A stretch of 64,000 nucleotides of DNA, taken from positions 4,836,001-4,900,000 of the forward strand of contig CM056876.1 in the NCBI GenBank assembly GCA_029876055.1, given 5' to 3'. Shown piece by piece: positions 40,825-51,172 of the stretch. The notes below the pieces were generated by a model. It did not search any database. It worked only from the letters and a program-made list of their open reading frames with translations, and was not told where the DNA came from. The stretch comes from Madurella fahalii. Its lineage: Eukaryota > Ascomycota > Sordariomycetes > Sordariales. Position numbers and translations under genes: made by a program. Numbering within the stretch: the first letter of the stretch is position 1; each line of letters begins with the position of its first letter.

Positions 40825-43800
40825 ATGATGCCCCCGAAGCGCAAGAGGAACGATCGGGGTCCCAGCGACGCTGGGCCCTCCAGACCGTCGCCCCATCGTC
40901 CGGGAGATACCTCCTTGGGGCAGCATGATCGATCCTTCGATGGAGGCCGTGGCAGCCGTGGCAGTAGGAATCCGCGGAGAGGCGATCGTCGCGATGCTTC
41001 CCAGTCACATGCACCACCCGCTCCTTCGAACGCCTCAGGGCCGATGTCTCCGCCACTCCCTCGGCCTTCGAGTTCGTCTGCCCCCCTTCCGCCTCTAGCA
41101 ACCTCTGCGGCGCCCGCGCCAGCTCCTGCATCGGTACCGTCGTCTCCTGTCGGGCCCTTCCAGCCGTTCTACGACTACAGCATCATCACCGATGACTGCG
41201 TGAGCAAATGGACGCAGAGCGCCAGGCAAGAAGTCATAAAACATGGCATCCAGTCGCGCGAAGATGAAGATCTCACAGAGATCGTCATGATATTTCAGGA
41301 ACTCATCCACTCCGTCACCGATGGCCGGCTCCAAGGTTCTGATGCCGGCGGCGTTGTGAGAGAGGTCCTCGGCCCAGAGCTGTCAGAGGCGGATCGCAAT
41401 GCCTCGGTGTTTGATCCTCACACCTTATTCCTTGACACAATTTCTACATTTTTAGACGTCGAGTCGGGGCCCATCCGTCCGCAACTGCGCAACTTCATAG
41501 TGGCGACAGAGATATCTCCGGCCCTCATGCGCCTCGTCCTAGACCCCCCCATCCTCCAGCAGCTCGAGCTGATTCGTGACACGTTTGTGAGGATGGGCAT
41601 CCGCCAATCGACCAACCTCCTCTATCGCCAGGCAAACTACAACCTATTGCGCGAAGAGACCGAGGGCTTTTCGAAACTCGTCACCGAGCTGTTCACGACG
41701 AGCAGCACCGAACCACCTTCGGCCGAGGTCGTGCAGGCCACCTTCAACAAGGTTATGGGCCTTATTGGGACTTTCGACCTCCACCCCGGCCGGGTGCTGG
41801 ATGTGACGCTCGATGTTTTCGCGGCCGTACTTATCAAGCAGTTCCGCTTCTTCATCAAGTTCCTGCGCGTCAGCTCTTGGTGGCCGCGCAGCCAGCTTAG
41901 ACTGCCAACCGACACCTTCGCCGGCGGCCTGCCCGTATGGGCTCTTCCGGAGCATTCTGGCTGGACCGCGACAGAGGAGGAAGAGACCGCTCTTGCCTCA
42001 GAGCGGCTGAAGCGGGATATTGCCTTTTGGGAGAGGGCTCGCAAGATCAAGCTCGACGCCTACTTTGAGCTGGGCGGCAGGCAGCTCGATGCATCCCAAG
42101 AGAGGCGATTGGCAAACGGCACGACCGAAGACGGCCCAGAGTCCAGCATCGAGCAAGAATGGATCAAAATAACCAAGACACTACCACCCCCCGGCAATCG
42201 CGACGCGGCTCAGATGCTGGGATTCAAACTGCGCTTTTATACATCGGACGCGAGAGACGCCGAAGATACCCTCCCGGCAAACCTGCTCTACCTCATAGCG
42301 CTGCTCATCAAGGTCGGCTTTATCTCGCTGACGGATCTCTGGAACCACATATGGCCTCAAGACGAGAACATGGAGAGCGTCAGGGTGCAGAGGATGAAGG
42401 AACTCGAAGAGAAAGAAAAGGCAAACCGACCAGGCGGCGAGAAGAACGCACTAATGACGGCCGGAGCCCTGCCAGATGACATGCCGCCGCCTCCTAGCAC
42501 GGTCCGCCGCGACGCCGCCCAGGGCAAGCCCGATGCCGACGCCAAAATTGCAGAGCCGGCTGAGGAGAAACCAAAGCTGCCGGACCCCAACGATCAAAAG
42601 GTGCATCTTCTCAAGTGTCTTCTCACCATCGGTGCGATTCCTGAATCCCTTTTCATCATCGGGCGACACGACTGGATTCTACAAGCGTATCCCGATGTGA
42701 TACCCCTGCTCCATCGCATTCTTCATCACTCGATTGAGGTTGTCTACCAGCAGAGCCGGCCCGTATCTTCACAGCCAGCAGAGATTCCTGCGAAGAAGCT
42801 CCCCGATCTCGACCAGTCTGGTGTGCCGAAAGGCAGCGTGAGACTCAACGCACTACCTGTCAGGCGCGCGCTGAGATGGCCATACCCGGACAAGGCCGAG
42901 ACTGGGGATGGAAGCTCGTACCGTTTCTACTGGGACGAGTGGGCCGACAACGTGCCGGTCTGTCAAACGGTTGATGACTTCTTTACGCTCTGCGACACGC
43001 TGCTCAACGTCGTAGGCGTCAACATCGGCCTGGACGCCCCCTTGGTGGCCAAGCTCGCTAGCATCGGCACCAAGAGCCTCGCCGACGACCAGTCCCCCGA
43101 AAACGTCGCGCGATGGCTGGACCTGCTCAAGCGCCTGCTTGTTCCATCCCTGAGCTTGGGTGAAGCCAACTCATCAGTTGTCGAGAGTGTGTGGAGCCTG
43201 CTAAAGCAGTACCCGATCCGGACCCGGTTCAACGTCTACGCCGAGTGGTATGAGGGCGCGATATCCCGGCTCGAACCTGTGCGGAAGGCCTTCGCTAGGA
43301 CCAGACTGGAGACGCTCAGCAAGATGAAGCGATTGTCTCTCACCAACATTCCTCAAATGGCGAAGAGTTTGGCCAAGATTGCCTATCCGTCGCCCGGCGT
43401 CGTTTGCAAGGTCGCGCTGCTTCAGATCGAGTCATACAGCAACCTGATCGAGGCCTTTGTCGAGTGTGCCAAGTATTTCACCGACCTGGGCTACGATGTC
43501 CTAGTCTGGTCCGTGTTGAGCTCCCTCGGCGGACAGCAGCGGAGCCGCACACAAGAGACATCGGTACTGCTCACCAGCAAGTGGCTGCAGGCGCTCTCGC
43601 GCTTCTCTGGAAAGGTGTTTCGGCGCTATTCCAACATGGACCCGTCCCCAATTCTCCGTTACGTCCACAGCCAGCTCCTGAAAGGCAACTCGACCGACTT
43701 GGTCATCTTGAAGGAGCTGATCGGCTCCATGGGCGGCGTCGTCTCCGACCTCGACTTTACCGACGCCCAACTGCGAGCCATGACCGGAGGGGAACTCCTC

Positions 43801-46800
43801 CGGCGCGAGACTCTCGCCAACCTAGGTGACAAGCGGGCGACCTCGACTCGGAGTGCGGAGCGCCTGATGAAGGCGTTGGCGCACTCGAACCTAGCCGGTC
43901 AGCTACTTATCAACATCGCGCAGTACCGGCAGAACGCCATTTACAGCACCGCGGATGGCAGCGCGCGCATCAAGTTCCTTTCCAGCATTGTCGATGACGC
44001 CCATCAAATCCTCCTTCAGTACCTGGACCTGCTTCGCAGCAACCTAGATGCCGACACATTCGACAACCTCGTCCCGGATATTATTCAGCTCATGAAGGAT
44101 TACGGTCTCGATGCGAACCTCGCCTTCATGATCCGCCGTGCCAGCATCCGCTGGGAAATGAAGGCTCCCGCCTCGCTCAAAGATAACCCATCCCAAACTT
44201 CAAAGGCCGGCGCCGACACTGATGTCGACGGCGACATCGCAATGGAGATGCCCGCTGAGGGTGGCAGTCCCAGTCAAGTCGACACCAGCAGCACAGATGC
44301 CAAAGGAGAGGCCACCAATAGTAGCCCGGCGTCCAAGACGCCCGAGACTCTCGCCGAAGCGCTCGCGCCACTTATCGAAGAGATCCCAAGTGTCTTGCCT
44401 CATCAGAGCTGGCGGTATATCAGCCCGGCGTGCTACGTGTTTTTCTGGTCTCTGCAGCTCGGAAACTTGGTCTTCCCGCAGGATAGCTACCTCGCCGAAG
44501 GCGCAAGGCTTAAAAAGCAAGCCGAGGAAGTCATGAGGGACAGGACAGACATGACGCGGGCTGGCATGAACAAGAAAACCCAGAAACGCAACGAAATCCT
44601 CGACCGACAGAAACACCTCCTTCAAGAAGCCAACAGTGGGATCACGCGCTTCTCCAAAGCTAGGCTGCACATCGGCAGGCAAGCCGGCAGCTGGTTCCCT
44701 GCCGATATCGCGAAGGCTGATGCAACGTCTGACACGCTGCTTGAAGAATGCATCCTGCCGCGTCTGCAGCTCTCGACCCTCGACTCGGAATACTGCTTCA
44801 GATTGATCAAGTTCTTGCACGAGTTCTCGGCGCCCAACTTCAAGCTTATGTCGCTTTACGACCGGCTCTTCAACCACAACCGCCTGCGCGCCATCATCTT
44901 CACCTGCACAGTGCGCGAGGCCGAGCACCTTGGTCGCTTCCTGAAGCTCATCCTGGGCGACCTCTCCAAGTGGCATGGCGACAAGACTGCATACGAGAAG
45001 GAGGCCTTGGGCTTGAAAGACCTACAGGGCAACAAGACGAGGCAATATCTCGGGTTCGCTACGGCATTCGACGCGGAGGGGAAGCCGACCGAGTTTGTTG
45101 AGCATGACCCATTCAAGGAGCTCCTATTCCGCTGGCACAAGGAGCTCAACACGGCCCTGAGGTCCTGCCTCAACGGTATGGAATGGATGCACATCCGCAA
45201 TGCCATTACCATCCTCAAGAGTGTCATCGATTTCTTCCCGGCCATCAACTTCATGGCCGACAAGTTCCTCGAGCAGCTCAAGACCATCACGGAGCGCGAG
45301 GCTGCTTCTAAGAACGGCCCAGAATCTGAGCAGGGCCACCGCGTCGATCTCTCCGTCACGGCACAGACGACCTATTCCGAGCTGCAGAAGAGAAAGTCGA
45401 AATGGATACTGGTCCAAGCGTTCCGGCCAGGTGTAGTAAGTACATCTGCTCGAGGACCGGGACGGGCGGACGCTGACCCTACACAGAAGAGCGATGGCAA
45501 AGACGAGAATAAAGGATCCGCGACTGTAACCAGCTCTTCACTCCGGGCATCTGTGCCAGAGTTCAAACCCAACGGGGCGCGTGCCCAACAACCTACCGAG
45601 GTCGAAGACGGAGAAGTGAAGGACAGTAAAGCTGGCAACGGGCCCACGAAGGCAAAGGAAGCTAATCTACCCAAGGCCCCGCCGGCCAGGGAACCCTTGC
45701 GGGATACCAACGCTCCTGCTCCGAGACCTGTTTCGGGTACTACGAATTCCGGAAGGCCGGTGACCCCAAAGCCTGCACCGCCCATATCTGCGTCTGGTGG
45801 CCGACAAGAGCCGCCTAAATTCTCAACCCTCCCACCAGGCGGGCACGGACTTCCGAGCAGGCCAGATCTGCCTAGCCGACCCAATGTGCCCATGCCTAGG
45901 TTTGACCAAGTTCGGCACGACAGGAGGGATCCGTCGCCCCGAGATACCCGCGACTATCGAGACAGCCGCGAGCCACGAGATGCGCACCCACGTGACAGTC
46001 GTGAGCCACATGGCGCGCGCGACGGTAGAGATTACCGAACGCCAGAGGCCGCGCGACCCGAACGACCTCGCGACTTTCCATCTGACAGGCGGCCAGGGGA
46101 TGCCGGACCCCGCGACACGGGCCGTCCATCCGACCGGGAATGGCCAAGTCGGCCAGAACCTCTGCCGCGGTGGAACGACCATGGACCGCCACCCGATCGA
46201 GATAGCCGTCCTCCACGGGAGAGGGCTCCTCACGGTCCTAGCCGTAGCGACAGTAGGCCGCCAAGAGAGCCCGCAGTTTCCACTCCGCCGGCAGGCGCGC
46301 CGCAAGGTAACGCTCAGGAGCCTCCCATCAACCCAGAACGAGCCCGTATCATTGAGGCCGACCGACCAGAAATCATCAATCCAGCTCGGGCTGCGCTCAT
46401 CAATGATACAAGAGAACCTCCAGGGCGCAAGTCGCCCAGAGACCAACCCCGTGAACCCCGTGAACCCCGCGAACCCCGCGAACCCCGCGAACCCCGCGAA
46501 TCCCGCGAATCCCGCGAGCCTCGCGAGTCTAGAGAGCCTCGAGAGCCTCGGGAATCGCGTGAGCAGCGTGAACAGCGTGAGCAGCGTGAGCGACCTCCGC
46601 GAACCGAGTCACCAAGGCGGGCCGAGCGCCCAACATCCAACGCTCCTCAGCCCGACAACAATCGTGATGACCGCCATAGCCGGCATCGTCAGTCAGACCA
46701 CCATGGGTCAGGCCGAGACTCGCATACAGAGAGCGCACCATCGCATCCACGGACGGACCGGAATGCAGAACGCGAAGACAAGGTGGCTGGACCCAGAGAC

Positions 46801-48276
46801 CCTCGCTCAGACTACGACCACGGCAGGCTCAATCAGCAGGACCCGAATTACGGTCGGCTAAATCCCATCCAGTCTGTTGTCGACATGCCACCAGGCGCCC
46901 CATCTGGTCCACGAGGCCGTGGCGGGAGGAATACCGCTAGAACCGGACCACCCAACGCCCCCCCAATGCGACCCGACAATAGATTCCCCGGTTTGGAGCC
47001 AATTCGCCCTCCCACTCCTGAGCGCCATCCACCCACAGGACCCTCTGCGTCGCGGCCGCGGCGAGGGCAATATGAGACTGGCAATCTAAACTCGCCAACG
47101 ACAGCCACGCCTCCTGCCACAGGAGTCCACCCGGACAGAGTGCGCCAGATCAACCAACAGCCACCGCCACCGCCGCCACCACCACCACCGCCGCCTCCGG
47201 CCGGACCGTCAGGCATTCATCCAGATCGTCTCAACCAGATCGCAGCTCAGCCATCTGGCCCTAGCTCACATTCACGTCCCCCGATGAACACGCCCGACCG
47301 TCCATTAATCTCGACGCCCAACTCGGGAGCGCGACAGGCACCACCAGGCCCCAGCGCCGATTTCTCTACGACGCCCACTGGCCCGGCGGCCGCTAATGAG
47401 CGGTTGAGACCCGGCGGGAGACAACTCCGGGGCATCCAGAACACGCTCGACAAGGCATCAGCGGACAACGCCCGAGGTCCAAGCCTGCGGATGGCTCGGT
47501 CAAGGCCCAGCTTGGCGGGATCAGACGCGCAAATCTTGGCCGGCTCTTCTCCTGTCACGACACCTGTTCAAGAGCGGCCCGAGGCTCCTCGGGACAGTTC
47601 CCGTCGAGACATGAGCATGGATCGTGCGCCACGCGGGCCCGAGCCGATTCAAGTGGTGGGGGATAGTCGTGATGGCCGCGGCGGCATAAATGGCGACGAG
47701 TACGGGTCTAGTCGGAGCGAGCACGATCGCAGCCGTCGCGAGCATCACCGGTCTGACCGGAGCAGTCGGGCTTCTAGGCGCAACAGCCGGGAGCGCTCCC
47801 CCGATCGCGAGCGTGAGCGCGAGCCTAAGGATCCTCGCGACTATAGCAGGGATAGGAGGACGGCCCCGCCGCCGGGGGCTCCTAACAACAGCCGGGACGA
47901 CAGAGACATGAGCGCGCCGCGCCGGTCGATGCGCGAGTCGACGGGCGGCAACCGAGAGCCGGTCCTCGGCAGCAGAGATGCGCCTCCGCGCGAGTCGAGT
48001 TATCGCAGTCATAGGAACGATGGCCCACCAGGGCCAAGGGGTGATGGAATGTTGGGCGGTAAAAGTGAGGGCCACGGTGGCCGGGGCGAGGGCGGAGGAA
48101 GAGGTGAAGACTATGGTCGGAGCGGTTCTTCGCGCGGAGGTAACGCACCGCCGAGGGAGTCGAGATCGAGAGCGGCCGACGACCGCGGGGATCCGCGGGG
48201 CGAAGACAGGGCGAGGAAGCGGAGGAGTGAAGGCGTGGACTCTGGGAGCCACCAGGACAAGCGGCAGCGACGTTAG
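40825..48276 (+). CDS. THO2: THO complex subunit 2 (Tho2/THOC2)
   Basis: Two coding exons, join(40825..45435, 45487..48276), 2466 aa; without splicing the frame stays open (2483 aa). Tho2 is the large scaffold of the nuclear THO/TREX complex, which couples transcription to mRNP packaging and export and limits R-loops. The N-terminus has a basic, NLS-like PPKRKR. The helical Tho2 body spans about residues 110-1530 (for example PFYDYSIITDDCVSKW, HDWILQAYPDVIPLLHRILHH, LPHQSWRYISPACYVFFWSLQLGNL, MSLYDRLFNHNRLRAIIFTCTVREAEHLGRFLKLIL, given here as landmarks). The last ~900 residues are disordered and rich in Arg/Asp/Glu/Pro with RS/RE/RD dipeptides and an 11-Pro run, like RNA-binding tails. The start could also be the second ATG at 40828. 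Confidence 0.93.
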   Translation: MMPPKRKRNDRGPSDAGPSRPSPHRPGDTSLGQHDRSFDGGRGSRGSRNPRRGDRRDASQSHAPPAPSNASGPMSPPLPRPSSSSAPLPPLATSAAPAPAPASVPSSPVGPFQPFYDYSIITDDCVSKWTQSARQEVIKHGIQSREDEDLTEIVMIFQELIHSVTDGRLQGSDAGGVVREVLGPELSEADRNASVFDPHTLFLDTISTFLDVESGPIRPQLRNFIVATEISPALMRLVLDPPILQQLELIRDTFVRMGIRQSTNLLYRQANYNLLREETEGFSKLVTELFTTSSTEPPSAEVVQATFNKVMGLIGTFDLHPGRVLDVTLDVFAAVLIKQFRFFIKFLRVSSWWPRSQLRLPTDTFAGGLPVWALPEHSGWTATEEEETALASERLKRDIAFWERARKIKLDAYFELGGRQLDASQERRLANGTTEDGPESSIEQEWIKITKTLPPPGNRDAAQMLGFKLRFYTSDARDAEDTLPANLLYLIALLIKVGFISLTDLWNHIWPQDENMESVRVQRMKELEEKEKANRPGGEKNALMTAGALPDDMPPPPSTVRRDAAQGKPDADAKIAEPAEEKPKLPDPNDQKVHLLKCLLTIGAIPESLFIIGRHDWILQAYPDVIPLLHRILHHSIEVVYQQSRPVSSQPAEIPAKKLPDLDQSGVPKGSVRLNALPVRRALRWPYPDKAETGDGSSYRFYWDEWADNVPVCQTVDDFFTLCDTLLNVVGVNIGLDAPLVAKLASIGTKSLADDQSPENVARWLDLLKRLLVPSLSLGEANSSVVESVWSLLKQYPIRTRFNVYAEWYEGAISRLEPVRKAFARTRLETLSKMKRLSLTNIPQMAKSLAKIAYPSPGVVCKVALLQIESYSNLIEAFVECAKYFTDLGYDVLVWSVLSSLGGQQRSRTQETSVLLTSKWLQALSRFSGKVFRRYSNMDPSPILRYVHSQLLKGNSTDLVILKELIGSMGGVVSDLDFTDAQLRAMTGGELLRRETLANLGDKRATSTRSAERLMKALAHSNLAGQLLINIAQYRQNAIYSTADGSARIKFLSSIVDDAHQILLQYLDLLRSNLDADTFDNLVPDIIQLMKDYGLDANLAFMIRRASIRWEMKAPASLKDNPSQTSKAGADTDVDGDIAMEMPAEGGSPSQVDTSSTDAKGEATNSSPASKTPETLAEALAPLIEEIPSVLPHQSWRYISPACYVFFWSLQLGNLVFPQDSYLAEGARLKKQAEEVMRDRTDMTRAGMNKKTQKRNEILDRQKHLLQEANSGITRFSKARLHIGRQAGSWFPADIAKADATSDTLLEECILPRLQLSTLDSEYCFRLIKFLHEFSAPNFKLMSLYDRLFNHNRLRAIIFTCTVREAEHLGRFLKLILGDLSKWHGDKTAYEKEALGLKDLQGNKTRQYLGFATAFDAEGKPTEFVEHDPFKELLFRWHKELNTALRSCLNGMEWMHIRNAITILKSVIDFFPAINFMADKFLEQLKTITEREAASKNGPESEQGHRVDLSVTAQTTYSELQKRKSKWILVQAFRPGVVSTSARGPGRADADPTQKSDGKDENKGSATVTSSSLRASVPEFKPNGARAQQPTEVEDGEVKDSKAGNGPTKAKEANLPKAPPAREPLRDTNAPAPRPVSGTTNSGRPVTPKPAPPISASGGRQEPPKFSTLPPGGHGLPSRPDLPSRPNVPMPRFDQVRHDRRDPSPRDTRDYRDSREPRDAHPRDSREPHGARDGRDYRTPEAARPERPRDFPSDRRPGDAGPRDTGRPSDREWPSRPEPLPRWNDHGPPPDRDSRPPRERAPHGPSRSDSRPPREPAVSTPPAGAPQGNAQEPPINPERARIIEADRPEIINPARAALINDTREPPGRKSPRDQPREPREPREPREPREPRESRESREPRESREPREPRESREQREQREQRERPPRTESPRRAERPTSNAPQPDNNRDDRHSRHRQSDHHGSGRDSHTESAPSHPRTDRNAEREDKVAGPRDPRSDYDHGRLNQQDPNYGRLNPIQSVVDMPPGAPSGPRGRGGRNTARTGPPNAPPMRPDNRFPGLEPIRPPTPERHPPTGPSASRPRRGQYETGNLNSPTTATPPATGVHPDRVRQINQQPPPPPPPPPPPPPAGPSGIHPDRLNQIAAQPSGPSSHSRPPMNTPDRPLISTPNSGARQAPPGPSADFSTTPTGPAAANERLRPGGRQLRGIQNTLDKASADNARGPSLRMARSRPSLAGSDAQILAGSSPVTTPVQERPEAPRDSSRRDMSMDRAPRGPEPIQVVGDSRDGRGGINGDEYGSSRSEHDRSRREHHRSDRSSRASRRNSRERSPDREREREPKDPRDYSRDRRTAPPPGAPNNSRDDRDMSAPRRSMRESTGGNREPVLGSRDAPPRESSYRSHRNDGPPGPRGDGMLGGKSEGHGGRGEGGGRGEDYGRSGSSRGGNAPPRESRSRAADDRGDPRGEDRARKRRSEGVDSGSHQDKRQRR
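45436..45486 (+). other. In-frame 51-bp intron in THO2
   Basis: Donor GTAAGT (45436-45441), branch GCTGAC (about 45471-45476) and acceptor CACAG (ending 45486) are all consensus. The length is a multiple of three and contains no stop, so retention would add 17 residues. Splicing gives FRPGV joined to KSDGKDENK. Confidence 0.75.
46450..46590 (+). repeat. 9-nt coding minisatellite encoding Arg-Glu-Pro/Ser/Gln triplets in THO2
   Basis: About 15 tandem variants of CGCGAACCC, drifting to CGCGAATCC, CGAGAGCCT and CGTGAGCAG. They encode (REP)n then RES, REP and REQ units within the THO2 tail. All three frames on both strands stay open over part of the array because of the 9-nt period. Confidence 0.85.
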
Positions 48277-51172
48277 TAAGGATCGATGCCATGTTTGAGG
48301 TTGTCAGAGGAGGCGGTACGATATTGCGCAGACGTTAGCGATGAAGAAAGACCACGAAACGAGAGTACAATCAGATTGGAGGATACATGATTTCCTGGTC
48401 GGGCTGGGCGGGTTTGAGAAGGCACTCGGCCAGTTGCTAGATTTCTTTGGACGGCTCAGCATTCGACGAGAGATTTTTACATTTCACTATACACTTTGTC
48501 CCGGCGGCGTCCGTGAAAGAACGAGAGCATAAAGGAGCTCGAGACACATACCTTCCCCCTCGCCATTCAATGCGGTTAAAGGAACTCTCCAAGCCAGCAT
48601 ACGGTTACTTCGACCAGCGATTACTCGGCATCTCCACGCTACCATTTCTTCTCCTTCCCTGTCTGTACATTCTAAAAGAAATCTGGGCGACGTAGGACCG
48701 TTTCCGCTCGACATTGGTGCCCAAGCGTATACATGGTCCAGTTGTTCTCGGTGCATTAAAAGCGAGGCGCCTTGTGGTTTTGGAGCATAAAAAATTGTCG
48801 ACCCTCTGTGCTTCTCTCATGCAAGATCATGAAGTCAACGTGGTCTGCAGAGAAGACCGGAGAACCCGGCCAAGGACGGTGAATGCGACTACATGTGACA
48901 GGGTTATGCACAACGAGTGTAAAACGCAGTTGCAGTGTATGTGACTTGGGAGTTAAGGGGCTGCATCTAGCGAGTCATTCCTTGGAGCATTTGATACCTA
49001 TAATGGGCAGAATAAAAGGAATACATGGGTTGGGCAAAGACACGGATGCGAGAGCATACGCTCTGAGGGTTTTGACATTGAGGAACTTACCATAACAATG
49101 CCGGGCCAGCTCCCGGGAACAGGAGATGCCGTGGTCATTCTCACATTCGGGCCAGGGAACAGCATACCGAGCCCGTCCGGCGAAACAGACCCGAGAGCTA
49201 GCAAAGTCTATACTTGTAGCGCCCGAACAATCCACACCATTTCAGTACCTGATCACCTCGCCAACCGTGAGAATACTGAGAGAACTGAGATTTTGTTAGG
49301 GGCTCACATTCCACAGGAAAGCAGGTCTGGTGGCGCTGCACCGCCGCAAACGGCAGTAATGGACAACTTGCATCAACCATCCAAACCCCAACGGAGAGTC
49401 CCCCCAACGGAGAGTCCCGATCGATGCCTCTAGAATTCTTTCCACACCCGAGACTTGAAACACAGCGGGCGCCTAAAAGCCTCGGAAATTTTGCGACATT
49501 ACGCACACGAAAAGACGCCGGAACTGTAACATCTCTCGGAAGTCTGGCCCGAGTCCGCGCAACGTCTCCATCCCCCATTATTACACGTCCTTGGCCAGAG
49601 GTCGACACAACAGCGCCGTAGCCATGAGCCGCAAATCCAACTCTCGGCGCTTCCTAGGCTGATCGAAAAGAACGATCACCCCAACCAGTAGTGTACATAC
49701 CTCGCGGAGAAGCAGATCACGTTCTACCTTAAAACAGGTCCAGACCAACCGCACGGTAAGAAGTCCTGTACACCGAAACATACCAAACGTCAGGGTTCCA
49801 ACGATCAACAAGTGTAATGACGCAACACCCGCGAAAATCATCATCAAACAAATGCCAATCTCCCTGTGTATCCATCCACAACATCGCAGCCCTGATCCTG
49901 CCGCCGCCGCCCCCGGCCCCGCACGGCCATGACTCCGTACAAGAGCAGCTTTCCATCACTGCAAACAGACAAACAGACAAGCAGGCAGGCAGGCACAGAG
50001 AAGGATGGGGAATCCTCCAACGCACATACCTCACCTAAGGCAAGTATGTATCATAAATAACCGGGGGTGTGGGGGGGAGGGAGGGCACAAACAAACAAAA
50101 CGCGAATCCCTCTGTGAGGACCCGCGTAGTAAGTGTACTGTACAGTATAGTACATAACGAGGTCCCAAATCCCTCTCGGACGGCGCAGGCCCCGTATTAT
50201 AAGCAACAGGAATTGATTAAGGCGGATGTAGCTTCCAGCCAATCCGCGAGCTGTGCCTGACACAGCTCCCGGTGGGCAACACTAAGAGCTCAGCTCAGGA
50301 ACCGAAAGAGCGAAAAAAAAAAAAAAAAAAAGCGGCGCTGACAGGAACAGGAAAAGCGAACGGACCAACAGCGCGCGGCACGTACAGAGAGAAACAGACT
50401 GACATGGGCCAAAAACGGTCAATTAAGTCCGCGCGGATCCTTCTTACACTCTCCGTGGACTGAACTTGGTAGTGTATGTGTACTGTGGCTTGGGCTCGGA
50501 CATGTAAGATAACCCGGGAGATTGCGTCACCGCTCAGGGATGTGATCTCGCTAGACTCACAAGAGCATGTCAATCCCACAATGTCGCGCGTCCATCGTCG
50601 TCGATCGGTTCCATTCACGCAGAACCACCAACCCCCCGGAACATGACTCGGCATTGTGCGATATGACGATGAAGATAATCTTGATGGCGGCGACACTAGG
50701 AAGATAGCGTTGACCGCCCAACCCACCTGGCTGTACAATACAATACATGCTTCGTTCCACTTCCCTTTTCCCTCTGCCGCGAACATACCCGATCTTCCCT
50801 CGTAGCAAAATATAACGAGAGTCGAAACAAAGCAGACAGCCTCCCCATTTCCAATCATGAAAAAAAAAGGGCGGGAAGGAAGGTCGCGCCTCCATGCATC
50901 ATACCAAAACCAGATCTTTCCCTCTCGCGTCTTACAAAGAAACCGACACCTCCCTGTAGTAATATCAAAGCCATTGGCGCGCCATCCCAAACGCCGTAGT
51001 CCGTGGTATCTCGGAAATGCATATGCCAGAATAAAAGAAGAAAGAGCAGGCTCATGTGATGCCGCGAAGAGAGACCGAAAGAGAGTTCGTGTACGTCATG
51101 AGACTCCATCCCGTAGCCCAAACACAGATTAATCCGCCCCAATGCTCAAGTAGAAGCCGCCCGCCGTGCCAA
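48277..51172. other. 2.9-kb convergent intergenic region
   Basis: Between the stops of THO2 and the WSC gene. Open frames are short or low complexity (for example 50295-50990 minus, dominated by simple sequence). An A19 run lies at about 50313-50331. No gene is visible; long 3' UTRs may account for part of it. Confidence 0.55.

Noticed and set aside
46450..46590. CRISPR-like regular repeat
   Set aside because: Tandem 9-nt units with no spacers, coding within THO2 of a eukaryote.
45797..46861. 354-codon alternative frame inside THO2 with (Asn-Pro-Ala)n repeats
   Set aside because: The 9-nt repeat keeps other frames open; the THO2 frame continues unbroken on both sides.
50295..50990. 231-codon minus-strand frame downstream of the WSC gene
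   Set aside because: Includes a poly-Phe stretch from an A19 run and no domain; most likely 3' UTR or intergenic.
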